From: JBBTDV01 sp038042605
GTDB lineage: Bacteria > Bdellovibrionota > UBA1018
Length of the DNA: 15,502 nt
Reading direction: 5' to 3'
Assembly: GCA_964358645.1 (NCBI GenBank)
Contig: CAYHPW010000056.1
Location: 1 to 15,502 of the forward strand
Shown: positions 8,318 to 15,106 of the stretch, one piece after another
How the letters are laid out: each line of letters starts with the position of its first letter
Position numbering within the stretch: the first letter of the stretch is position 1
Made by a program: the position numbers and the translations under genes
Notes under the pieces: generated by a model
Seen by the model: the letters and a program-made list of their open reading frames with translations, nothing else
Database searches by the model: none
What the model was told of the DNA's origin: nothing

Positions 8318-9900
8318 TTTGTTCCTTCAATATCACTAACGATCTCATCAATCGAGATGCGGAGTTCCTGTTGCCGTGCGACGATACCCGCTATTCTCAT
8401 GTTTAGCTCCGTAATGTCTACCACCTCGCGAGTGTCTTCTGCCACAACATAGCTTGAAACGGCAATATTGTAGTCATTCTCGGAAACAGCTTTATTGTCC
8501 ACGAGCTTGGCAAAATACTTTGCGTCTTTGCGAGTACTGAAGGCTTCCAAAATCTTGGAACGATTCGTCTCGCTCAATTTGTTTTTGTTGCCACCGCGAG
8601 CAAACTCGGCAGAGGCATCGATAAAGAGTGTTTTATTATCTTTTTTGCTCTTTTTAAGCACGATGATACAAGTTGCAATACCTGTACCAAAAAAGAGGTC
8701 AGGCGGTAGCTGGATAACCGCATCAACATAGTTGTTGTCTATCAGATACTTGCGAATCTTCTGCTCTGCACCGCCACGGTAGAGGACGCCCGGAAATTCA
8801 ACGATCGCGGCAGTGCCACTGGTAGAAAGCCAACTAAGCATATGCATAGTAAAAGCTAGGTCAGCCTTGCTCTTTGGAGCGAGTACTCCCGCGGGGGAAA
8901 AGCGTGGATCGTTGATGAGGATAGGGTTCGTGTCGCCTTCCCATCTGATGGAATATGGTGGATTGGAAACGATAGCGTCAAATGGTTCATCATCCCAATG
9001 CTTCGGGTCCGTGAGCGTATCGCCGTGAGCAATATCAAAATTATTGTAGTTAATATCGTGCAAAAACATATTGATACGGCAGAGGTTGTATGTGGTGAGG
9101 TTGATTTCTTGTCCGAAGAAACCCTGTCGAACATTTTCTTTGCCGAGAACTTTGGCGAATTTTAGGAGTAGCGAACCGGAACCACAGGCCGGATCATAGA
9201 CCTTGTTCACTTCTTTCTTGCCGACGGTGGTGATTTCCGCTAGAAGCTCACTGACTTCCTGTGGGGTGTAGAACTCGCCTCCAGACTTCCCAGCATTTGA
9301 GGCGTACATAGTCATGAGGAACTCATACGCATCACCGAAAGCGTCTATGGTATTGTCGGAGTAATTACCCAAGCGGAGATCACCGATAGATTCAAACAGT
9401 TTCGTGAGTTTGTGGTTTCGTTTTTCTACCGTACTTCCTAGCTTATTGGAGTTGACATCAAGGTCATCAAACAAGCCTTTGATATCATCTTCACTGTTTG
9501 CCCCTTTCGCAGAATTTTCAATATTACGAAAGACTTTTGTAAGAGTTTCGTTGAGATTGGCGTCATTGCGAGCATTTTTTCTGACATTCACAAAAAGTTC
9601 ACTTGGCAAAATATAAAAACCTTTTTCTTTGACGGTATCAGCTCGACCGAATTCGGCTTCTTTGTTGGAAAGCGTAGCGTAGTCAAAATCTTTTTTACCC
9701 GCACGACGTTCATCAGCATTTATGTAGCTGGTCAAATTTTCACTAATGAAACGATAAAAGAGTATGCCGAGTACATACTGCTTGAAGTCCCAACCATCTA
9801 CACTTCCGCGCAAATCATTGGCGATCTGCCAAATAGCGCGATGCAGCTCCGCACGCTCCTGCTCTTTGGTCACATTTAATTGTGGATAGTCTTTACTCAT
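8314..9900 (-). CDS. Type I modification methyltransferase HsdM
   Basis: A 528-residue N6-adenine methyltransferase. The N-terminal helical domain (about 20-160) contains SVDGWDFKQYVLGILFYRF, typical of HsdM. The hallmark GGEFYTPQEVSELL lies at 207-220, the SAM-binding motif I DPACGSG at 236-242 and the catalytic NPPY at 313-316. With HsdS it methylates the host sites, and with HsdR it completes the restriction complex. It starts 1 nt after the stop of the DUF5655 gene and its TGA overlaps the hsdS ATG by 4 nt, so it is tightly coupled in the operon. No Shine-Dalgarno is evident before its ATG. The frame is complete with no missing motif. Confidence 0.97.
   Translation of the reverse strand: MSKDYPQLNVTKEQERAELHRAIWQIANDLRGSVDGWDFKQYVLGILFYRFISENLTSYINADERRAGKKDFDYATLSNKEAEFGRADTVKEKGFYILPSELFVNVRKNARNDANLNETLTKVFRNIENSAKGANSEDDIKGLFDDLDVNSNKLGSTVEKRNHKLTKLFESIGDLRLGNYSDNTIDAFGDAYEFLMTMYASNAGKSGGEFYTPQEVSELLAEITTVGKKEVNKVYDPACGSGSLLLKFAKVLGKENVRQGFFGQEINLTTYNLCRINMFLHDINYNNFDIAHGDTLTDPKHWDDEPFDAIVSNPPYSIRWEGDTNPILINDPRFSPAGVLAPKSKADLAFTMHMLSWLSTSGTAAIVEFPGVLYRGGAEQKIRKYLIDNNYVDAVIQLPPDLFFGTGIATCIIVLKKSKKDNKTLFIDASAEFARGGNKNKLSETNRSKILEAFSTRKDAKYFAKLVDNKAVSENDYNIAVSSYVVAEDTREVVDITELNMRIAGIVARQQELRISIDEIVSDIEGTK
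8323..8328 (-). promoter_or_regulatory. Shine-Dalgarno of hsdS
   Basis: GAAGGA on the minus strand lies 5 nt before the ATG at 8317, inside the last codons of hsdM. It is the only clear Shine-Dalgarno I see at any gene start in the window. It supports the 8317 start over the downstream ATG at 8305, for which the spacing would be 17 nt. Confidence 0.7.
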
Positions 9901-9901
9901 A

Positions 9902-10813
9902 TTATTTGTTGAGGTCGTAACTTTGCTTGATCAAAGCAAAAACAGCGTCCAGATTACTTTCGTTTTCCAATTTGACCTCATAATCACCATTGCCCCAATG
10001 TCCAGTCTTTGGCTTTGTGAGATCCCGGGCTATGCCAGACGGATCATTGAGTTTGCCACTTTCCACATTGAGAAAAATTTTTAGGTCCTTGCTTCGTACT
10101 TCAATATCAACAAAGTTGGTTGCCAACTTATAAGCTATGTAGAGCTTTTTCGGGTCCTCTTTAATAGCTTCGTCGATGGAAAGAATATACTCTCGAACTT
10201 TTTGGAAAAGAGCCTTAATTTCGTCGGAGGCTTTCCGCGTGTGGTGATCAAGTATGTAATTCTTTTGTAATACCGGCTGCCGCTCTTTGTCCTGTTTTGC
10301 TTTACGCACGATACCAGCCGTTGATATTTTTACTTTTTGAAAGTTTTCCGGCTCTAGGAAAAGAATATTTTCGTCATAAATGCGATATCGCCAAAGTTCA
10401 ACATTGATTGGCAAGATATTAACTGTGTCGAGATCAAATTTGTTATAGTTTTCCGCTATGCAAATTACCCGAGGAGAATCCCAATCAATAGCCACCCCTA
10501 TTTTCTTATCGGCGCACACTTTTTCAAAGTCTGCCTTGTGATCCAATAACCAATACAAGTATGAAAGCCCTTGATTAATAACGTTTTCGTTTTGATTCTT
10601 TTTGTATTCGATAATGCAAGGCGCGCCGTCTTTGTCTATACCAAGAGTATCAATGCGTCCGCCGGAGCTAGTCGAATATTCGTGGGCAAGAAAACTAATA
10701 TTTAAAAGCTCATCAAGATTAGCTTCAAAAAGCACTTGCAAATTCCTCTCCAAGTCGAGATCCTTCGCGATTATTTTTTTGACGGCAGTGCCGTTAATTT
10801 TGAATAGTGCCAT
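9902..10813 (-). CDS. PD-(D/E)XK-like protein with C-terminal DUF5655 domain
   Basis: A 303-residue protein. The N-terminal half resembles DUF91/NucS-like nucleases: D55 in GGRIDTLGID and E69-Y-K71 in IIEYKK fit the PD-(D/E)XK pattern, with NQGLSYLYWLL after it. The C-terminal part (about 190-303) matches the DUF5655 type, with the GHWGNGDYEV block at 271-280 and an aromatic tail ending near LIKQSYDLNK. It lies 4 nt after the fic stop and 1 nt before hsdM. Such proteins are often found beside type I restriction genes, but their job is not settled; an accessory nuclease or DNA-binding role is inferred. The core residues are intact. Confidence 0.8.
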   Translation of the reverse strand: MALFKINGTAVKKIIAKDLDLERNLQVLFEANLDELLNISFLAHEYSTSSGGRIDTLGIDKDGAPCIIEYKKNQNENVINQGLSYLYWLLDHKADFEKVCADKKIGVAIDWDSPRVICIAENYNKFDLDTVNILPINVELWRYRIYDENILFLEPENFQKVKISTAGIVRKAKQDKERQPVLQKNYILDHHTRKASDEIKALFQKVREYILSIDEAIKEDPKKLYIAYKLATNFVDIEVRSKDLKIFLNVESGKLNDPSGIARDLTKPKTGHWGNGDYEVKLENESNLDAVFALIKQSYDLNK

Positions 10814-10817
10814 AAAA

Positions 10818-11882
10818 TTATATTCTTACGTATCTCGTACCACGACCACGACCAATACGCTTAATCTTGCCCAGCTCGACCAAACTCCTAAGTGCTTGGC
10901 GGACAGTGCCGAGTGCGATGCCAGTTACTTTCACGATATCGCCTGGCCCTGACTCCCCAACGCTTGAAATATATTTCCAAACCTCGTACTGCTTGGGCGA
11001 GAGAGTGTCCTCTATCTTTTCTTCTTGTAGATATGAGAGTGCTTTCGTGGCCTGCTCTCGCACGACAGACAAAAAGAAATTTAGCCAAGGCGAAATAGTG
11101 TCGTGGTCAGTCTTGAATGTCTCCTGTGATTTGCGGAGTGCGATATAGTATTCATCCTTGCGGCGTTCAACAATTTGTTCATGTGAGACATACTGCACAA
11201 AGGTGTAGCCGGAGCGCAGAAGTAAAAGATTTGTGAGGACACGTGAAAGACGCCCATTACCATCTTCAAATGGGTGAATTTTCAAAAACTCGACAATAAA
11301 ATTGGCGATGATTAGAAGTTGATGGAAACGATTCTTTTCCATCGCATCTTCCGTCCACTCGACAAGCTCCTGCATTTCCTTTGCAGTAAGGAACGCCGGT
11401 GTCGTCTCAAACATGATCTTTGCTACTTTTCCATCTGGCCCAAGTACCCCGACTGTGTTTTCTGTCTTTTTGTAACCGCCACGATGTGTATCATCCTTAT
11501 GAGAATATTTCAGAAGCTGATTATGAAGTGAGGTGATAACGCCCTCTCGAAGTGGTAGAGTTTGGAAGCTGTCGAAAACATTTTGAAGTGTCTCTAGGTA
11601 TCCTTGCACTTCCTGCGAATCCCGATCAGCAAACTTTGAGACCGCGAGGCCACGCATAACATCCTCGACTTTTTCATCGGTTAGTTTTGCCCCCTCAATA
11701 CGAGTCGATGCACCGGCAGAAGTGATCAGGGTTGATCTCTTGAGATTGGTAATTGCCTGAGGCGTCATTCTCAAGCCCCCTTTGAATTCACCGCGAATCC
11801 CATCGATCTCAGCCAAAAGAGCCACGATATGCGGATCGGGATTTTTTATGCGGTGATCAAATTTTCGGGCAATGTCGTTCAT
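10818..11882 (-). CDS. Fic-family AMP transferase with C-terminal winged helix
   Basis: A 354-residue Fic protein. The N-terminal domain carries STRIEG (59-64), matching the inhibitory (S/T)xxxE(G/N) helix of class II Fic enzymes, so it should be self-inhibited. The catalytic motif is HPFEDGNGR (203-211), with all active residues present. The C-terminal region (about 294-354) looks like a winged helix (GDIVKVTGIALGTVRQALRS, then the basic KRIGRGRGTRYVRI). Fic enzymes usually transfer AMP from ATP to a protein target. It is the first gene of the restriction operon and lies about 33 nt after the predicted transcription start. Its DNA-binding domain and the repeats in the promoter suggest that it regulates the operon; this is an inference. 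Confidence 0.92.
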   Translation of the reverse strand: MNDIARKFDHRIKNPDPHIVALLAEIDGIRGEFKGGLRMTPQAITNLKRSTLITSAGASTRIEGAKLTDEKVEDVMRGLAVSKFADRDSQEVQGYLETLQNVFDSFQTLPLREGVITSLHNQLLKYSHKDDTHRGGYKKTENTVGVLGPDGKVAKIMFETTPAFLTAKEMQELVEWTEDAMEKNRFHQLLIIANFIVEFLKIHPFEDGNGRLSRVLTNLLLLRSGYTFVQYVSHEQIVERRKDEYYIALRKSQETFKTDHDTISPWLNFFLSVVREQATKALSYLQEEKIEDTLSPKQYEVWKYISSVGESGPGDIVKVTGIALGTVRQALRSLVELGKIKRIGRGRGTRYVRI

Positions 11883-11920
11883 AAAATAGCTTAACTTTTA
11901 ACGTTATAGTCTATATGACG

Positions 11921-11940
11921 GATTATAACGGATTATAACG
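11921..11940. repeat. 10-bp tandem repeat overlapping the operon promoter
   Basis: The plus-strand unit GATTATAACG occurs twice in tandem (11921-11930 and 11931-11940). A degenerate third unit, CTATATGACG, follows at 11911-11920. The 10-bp period places each copy on the same face of the helix. It covers the -10 box and the spacer, so a protein bound here would block or alter transcription. The Fic winged-helix protein encoded next to it is a natural candidate, not shown. Confidence 0.75.
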
Positions 11941-11950
11941 GCAAGTGCAA
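11922..11950 (-). promoter_or_regulatory. Sigma70-type promoter of the defence operon
   Basis: On the minus strand the -35 TTGCAC (11945-11950) and -10 TATAAT (11922-11927) are separated by exactly 17 nt. The start of transcription would be near 11915, giving a leader of about 33 nt before the fic ATG. A second TATAAT at 11932-11937 is too close to this -35. The spacer and -10 lie inside 10-bp tandem repeats, and an 8-bp palindrome TAACGTTA (11899-11906) sits just downstream. Confidence 0.75.
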
Positions 11951-12042
11951 GTCTCTCCCCTGTGGAGATCCTCTCCCACTCAATCCCGCAGAAGCATCAA
12001 AAACTCGCCACGGGGCCAAATAATGGCAAACACGGGCTAATC

Positions 12043-12065
12043 AAAAGGGGCTTTAGAGCCCTTTT
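12043..12065 (-). terminator. Intrinsic terminator of the kinase/synthase transcript
   Basis: The plus-strand arms AAAAGGG plus CT (with one bulged G) and AGCCCTTTT pair around a TTAG loop. On the minus strand the hairpin starts 12 nt after the synthase stop codon and ends in TTTT. The A-run on one side and the T-run on the other could also let it work on the plus strand. It separates the two-component block from the defence operon. Confidence 0.7.
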
Positions 12066-12077
12066 AGACCATTGCGT

Positions 12078-13445
12078 CTATCCTTGGGTATCGGCGTATT
12101 CCTTGAGTAGAGCACCGGAATCGACACTCTCCCTCTCCGCTTGACGAGCTACATTCTCTGTTGTCGTAATAATGCCCTCAAGGAGGGACGGGCTTTCAAT
12201 TATCGAGATCGCATGAAGCGCCTTCCTTGATGTTTCTGTTTGGGATAGCACTGTTTTGACGTATTGGGGCATGGTAGTGAACCAGAATATTTTTCTGATC
12301 TCCGGAAGATCCGTACTCAGGTCGATCGTTTGTTTTTTCCATCCGCTCTTTTTGAGATCACCAAGAAGAAGTGTAACCACAGTACTCAAGTGTCCACGTT
12401 GCAGATCTTCTTCCCAGTCATGAGCGTCGTCATTTAATTGCATTGCGACCAGATAGTGTTTGAAGTACGAGACGATATTTCCCCAGTCTTCAGTTTTTAA
12501 TTCTTTGCCGAATTGTGTGAGTATGGCGACCGAAGAAAGAATGTGGCCGGAGGCAGGACGATATTTATTTTCATAGTCTCCAAAGTCGGGCAGAGTTGCT
12601 GGAATATGAAAAACATTTCCCTCGACTTTGGCGCGGCAGTTTTCAACTTCCCAGGCGTTTGAACCGTCCAGCTTATCCATGAGGTCATGGAAGAACGGAC
12701 GGAATTCTTTGTCGTCAGGTAAGGCAATAAAAAAGTCTATATAGTGGCGAGCAAAAATATTGGCGATGGGAAGCAAGCGTGGATCGGCCGCTTCGTCCCG
12801 ATCCCAAAAGTCGTCATAGATTATAAATGCTGTCCAGAAGAAAATGTTGGCAAGCCCAATGTCGGCGACCAATTCATCGGGAATACTCTCCCCACTCTTT
12901 CCGAGCGAGACTTTTGTGTAATAAGCCATGAGTGACATCTGCTTATCCCGATTGCCGCGGATGGTCTTTTCAATCGCTGATTTGGCTCGTTCTCGTAGTG
13001 CCGGAGAAAAATTTGAGAAACGATCGTCAAACTTTTTTCGTATCATATCCATGATGTGTTGCTCGTTCTCGTTGTAAACGATCGGCTGTTTGACTAAATT
13101 CTCTTTGCCCACGTTGCCGATAAGCGTTTGATACTTATCAATGAGGCTACGGACTCTTTTATCGTCAATGATACTACCAAATGGTTCTGCTATATTTGAG
13201 AGACGCTTTTCGAGAAAATCATCGAGCTTAGGTAGGCGAACATCCTGCAACGCGAGAAAACAAGCAATGACCAAGTTAAGACCGATGTCGTTTGCGCCTT
13301 GCTTCGGATCGAAAGAGTAGGGGCCTCCTTCGTCAACCTCCATCTCGGTAAGAAGTCTTACAATCTGTGCCAGCTTTATACCTCCGACACTATCGCCGGA
13401 TTCTACGATTGAAAGTAAGTTGTCGATAAATTGATTATGCTGCAT
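12078..13445 (-). CDS. Class I isoprenoid synthase-like protein with N-terminal cyclase-like repeat
   Basis: A 455-residue protein from the chosen ATG (MQHNQFIDNLL) at 13445. The C-terminal half has two aspartate-rich motifs, DDFWD (211-215) and DDAHD (339-343, followed by WEED). These fit the two Mg-diphosphate sites of trans-isoprenyl diphosphate synthases and relatives, ComQ included. The N-terminal region (about 10-80), with GGPY and GANDIGLNLVIACFLA, resembles the alpha/alpha repeats of terpene cyclases and protein prenyltransferases. A longer frame to 13514 exists, but it would overlap the kinase gene by 80 nt and its extra residues look unstructured. The chosen start overlaps the kinase stop by 11 nt, implying coupled translation. 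A terminator follows. I infer prenyl transfer or synthesis; the product is unknown. Confidence 0.7.
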   Translation of the reverse strand: MQHNQFIDNLLSIVESGDSVGGIKLAQIVRLLTEMEVDEGGPYSFDPKQGANDIGLNLVIACFLALQDVRLPKLDDFLEKRLSNIAEPFGSIIDDKRVRSLIDKYQTLIGNVGKENLVKQPIVYNENEQHIMDMIRKKFDDRFSNFSPALRERAKSAIEKTIRGNRDKQMSLMAYYTKVSLGKSGESIPDELVADIGLANIFFWTAFIIYDDFWDRDEAADPRLLPIANIFARHYIDFFIALPDDKEFRPFFHDLMDKLDGSNAWEVENCRAKVEGNVFHIPATLPDFGDYENKYRPASGHILSSVAILTQFGKELKTEDWGNIVSYFKHYLVAMQLNDDAHDWEEDLQRGHLSTVVTLLLGDLKKSGWKKQTIDLSTDLPEIRKIFWFTTMPQYVKTVLSQTETSRKALHAISIIESPSLLEGIITTTENVARQAERESVDSGALLKEYADTQG

Positions 13446-14847
13446 ATTCGTTTTGTTTACGCACTGGCAGAGACACTTTGAAGGACGATCCTCTACCAGC
13501 TTCGCTCTTAACAATAAGCAAACCTCCGAAGTCTTTTTCTACAATTCGTCTGGCCATTGAAAGACCGATGCCAATTCCTTGCCCGTTTATTTTCGTAGTA
13601 AAAAATGGCTCGAAGATTTTTTCCATGTGATGTTCCGGTATTCCAACACCGTTATCTTCCACAAACATGATCATCATTTCTAGTTCATCTATCAAAGATA
13701 CCTGCACCCATCGATTGCCGGGACTTACTGACACCAGCTCCGCCGTAGGCGGCATGCAAGCGTCAATGCCATTGGCAACTAGATTGAGTACCACCTGATT
13801 AAATTTTATCGCATCGCCAAACATTTTGATATCGCTTCCCGGTATGAATCGTAATTCAACATTAGCTTTTAGCGCCTTGTGAGAAAGCACCTCAATAACA
13901 TGCTTAATCTCTTCCTCAATTAAAAATAAAGATCTCGTTTCTTCTCGCGCCAATTGCTTGCGTACCGCAACCACCAAGTCTTCCAACTTCTTCGCGGCCC
14001 GCACTGCATTGCCTACATACTGCTTGGTTTCCTCTGCCGTGCCATCCGTCTTTCCCAAGTTAAGCGATACCGCGTTCAAGGGGTTAATAAGGTCGTGAAA
14101 AAGTCCGGAGGAAATTCTTCCAAATTCAGCAAATCGATATAACTGGGTCATCTTTTCCGCCTGAACTTCTTTTAATTCCTTTGTCCTCTGCTCTACCTTG
14201 ATCTCTAAAGAGTCACGTTCTTCTTTCAATTCTACTTCCGATTTTTTAAGTTTAAGGATTGATTTTTCTATCTCCCGATTGTAAAGCCATGTGATCGTCG
14301 CTATAACCATAAAAATTATTACAGCGACAGAAGTTTCTGCTATGCCCCACATCTCCGAAGTCCAGTATCTGTTAGGTGAAATCTTATTTGTCGCTTGAAA
14401 ATATCCAACGGTCACCAACATGCATCCAACAGCAAATGATGTAATAAATATATGTCTCTTGCTTAGCAATATACCTGCCATGACAATCGCCAGAGCATAA
14501 AAAAGAAGAGACGCCACTAAATCAACGCCCCATTTAAAGCTCATGTAAGCAGCTAAACTAAATATTATTCCGATTAAAAAATAGGACGATAAATTGAAAT
14601 AGCCTCTCCGCGAGAGATAAAAGAAAAAGAGAAAAATGCACAAAACAACTATTGTTACGAGCGACGATAACCCTCTATACGTTGGACCAAGAAGGATAGA
14701 TTCCGAAACTGTAACTATATTTGCAAATATTAAAAGTCCTATCAGCGCAGAAAGGATTATATTAAAAACAAACTCGCGCCGTCGTAGATCGTCCGTTTGG
14801 GACCGTGGTTCGATCAACTGGTATAAAAAAGCACTGATCCTTTTCAT
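13435..14847 (-). CDS. Membrane sensor histidine kinase, six membrane segments
   Basis: A 470-residue kinase. Six hydrophobic segments fill residues about 28-190 with only short loops, so the input domain is membrane-embedded and likely senses a lipid-like or membrane-inserted ligand. A coiled coil (about 190-235) leads to the HisKA H-box with H251 in FHDLINPL. The ATPase domain has the N-box around NQVVLNLVANGIDA (350-363), G1 DNGVG (398-402), F-box EPFFTTK and G2 GQGIGIGL (422-429). All catalytic motifs are present. It lies 51 nt downstream of the 37-codon ORF and overlaps the isoprenoid synthase-like gene by 11 nt. The OmpR-type regulator just upstream is its probable partner. It is not of the HisKA_3 type used by Bacillus ComP. 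Confidence 0.93.
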   Translation of the reverse strand: MKRISAFLYQLIEPRSQTDDLRRREFVFNIILSALIGLLIFANIVTVSESILLGPTYRGLSSLVTIVVLCIFLFFFYLSRRGYFNLSSYFLIGIIFSLAAYMSFKWGVDLVASLLFYALAIVMAGILLSKRHIFITSFAVGCMLVTVGYFQATNKISPNRYWTSEMWGIAETSVAVIIFMVIATITWLYNREIEKSILKLKKSEVELKEERDSLEIKVEQRTKELKEVQAEKMTQLYRFAEFGRISSGLFHDLINPLNAVSLNLGKTDGTAEETKQYVGNAVRAAKKLEDLVVAVRKQLAREETRSLFLIEEEIKHVIEVLSHKALKANVELRFIPGSDIKMFGDAIKFNQVVLNLVANGIDACMPPTAELVSVSPGNRWVQVSLIDELEMMIMFVEDNGVGIPEHHMEKIFEPFFTTKINGQGIGIGLSMARRIVEKDFGGLLIVKSEAGRGSSFKVSLPVRKQNEYAA

Positions 14848-14898
14848 AGGATTAAGGCCACTAACTTGGAGCGTAACGGTACCGATTCGGCGGCAATT

Positions 14899-15012
14899 TT
14901 ATTTATCAGCCCAAGGTACTCCAACACTCATGATGGTCACAATAAGCGACATCAAAGCGCCACTGTTGCGAACTGCTTTGTTGGTCAAAATTTCCTTAAT
15001 GAGTTTGCTCAT
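14899..15012 (-). CDS. Small ORF, 37 residues, candidate peptide signal
   Basis: ATG at 15012 opens 37 codons ending in TAA (14899-14901). The peptide starts MSKLIKEILTNKAVRN (basic, amphipathic), continues with a hydrophobic stretch around ALMSLIVTIMSVGV and ends VPWADK. Its only Trp is the fourth residue from the C-terminus. It is the first ORF after a good promoter and precedes a polytopic kinase and an isoprenoid synthase-like gene. In Bacillus, ComX is a short peptide whose Trp near the C-terminus is prenylated by ComQ and sensed by a membrane kinase; the layout here matches. No Shine-Dalgarno is present, but most genes here lack one. A chance ORF, a membrane microprotein or a leader peptide remains possible. 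Confidence 0.5.
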   Translation of the reverse strand: MSKLIKEILTNKAVRNSGALMSLIVTIMSVGVPWADK

Positions 15013-15039
15013 AGTTTTTATGGTTTTTTTATAAATTTC

Positions 15040-15061
15040 GGATTCTTCGACCACGGAATCC
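15040..15061. repeat. Inverted repeat in the small-ORF leader
   Basis: The plus-strand arms GGATTC (15040-15045) and GAATCC (15056-15061) flank a 10-nt loop. It lies right after the predicted transcription start (about 15063) and 28 nt before the small ORF. It could be a weak RNA hairpin or an operator. The arms are only 6 bp, so chance is possible. Confidence 0.4.
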
Positions 15062-15069
15062 ACACATTA

Positions 15070-15098
15070 ATTATAGCAGATATTTTTAAATATTTTAA
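15070..15098 (-). promoter_or_regulatory. Extended -10 promoter of the small ORF, kinase and synthase
   Basis: The minus strand shows a consensus TATAAT (15070-15075) preceded by TGC, the extended -10 motif. TTAAAA (15093-15098) sits at 17-nt spacing as a weak -35. The start would be near 15063, giving a leader of about 50 nt. The spacer holds the AT-rich palindrome ATATTT-tt-AAATAT (15080-15093), a possible regulator site. The promoter begins 8 nt after the response-regulator stop, so the downstream genes can be expressed separately from the regulator. Confidence 0.65.
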
Positions 15099-15106
15099 GC
15101 CATAGT

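Noticed and set aside
13446..13514. Longer N-terminus for the isoprenoid synthase-like protein (23 extra residues)
   Set aside because: It lies wholly inside the kinase reading frame. The kinase G2-box and C-terminal strands are conserved there, and the ATG at 13445 gives a normal short overlap.
14636..15034. 132-codon plus-strand frame over the small ORF and kinase start
   Set aside because: It runs antisense across the kinase N-terminus, has no promoter or recognisable domain, and the minus strand holds the clear coding signal.
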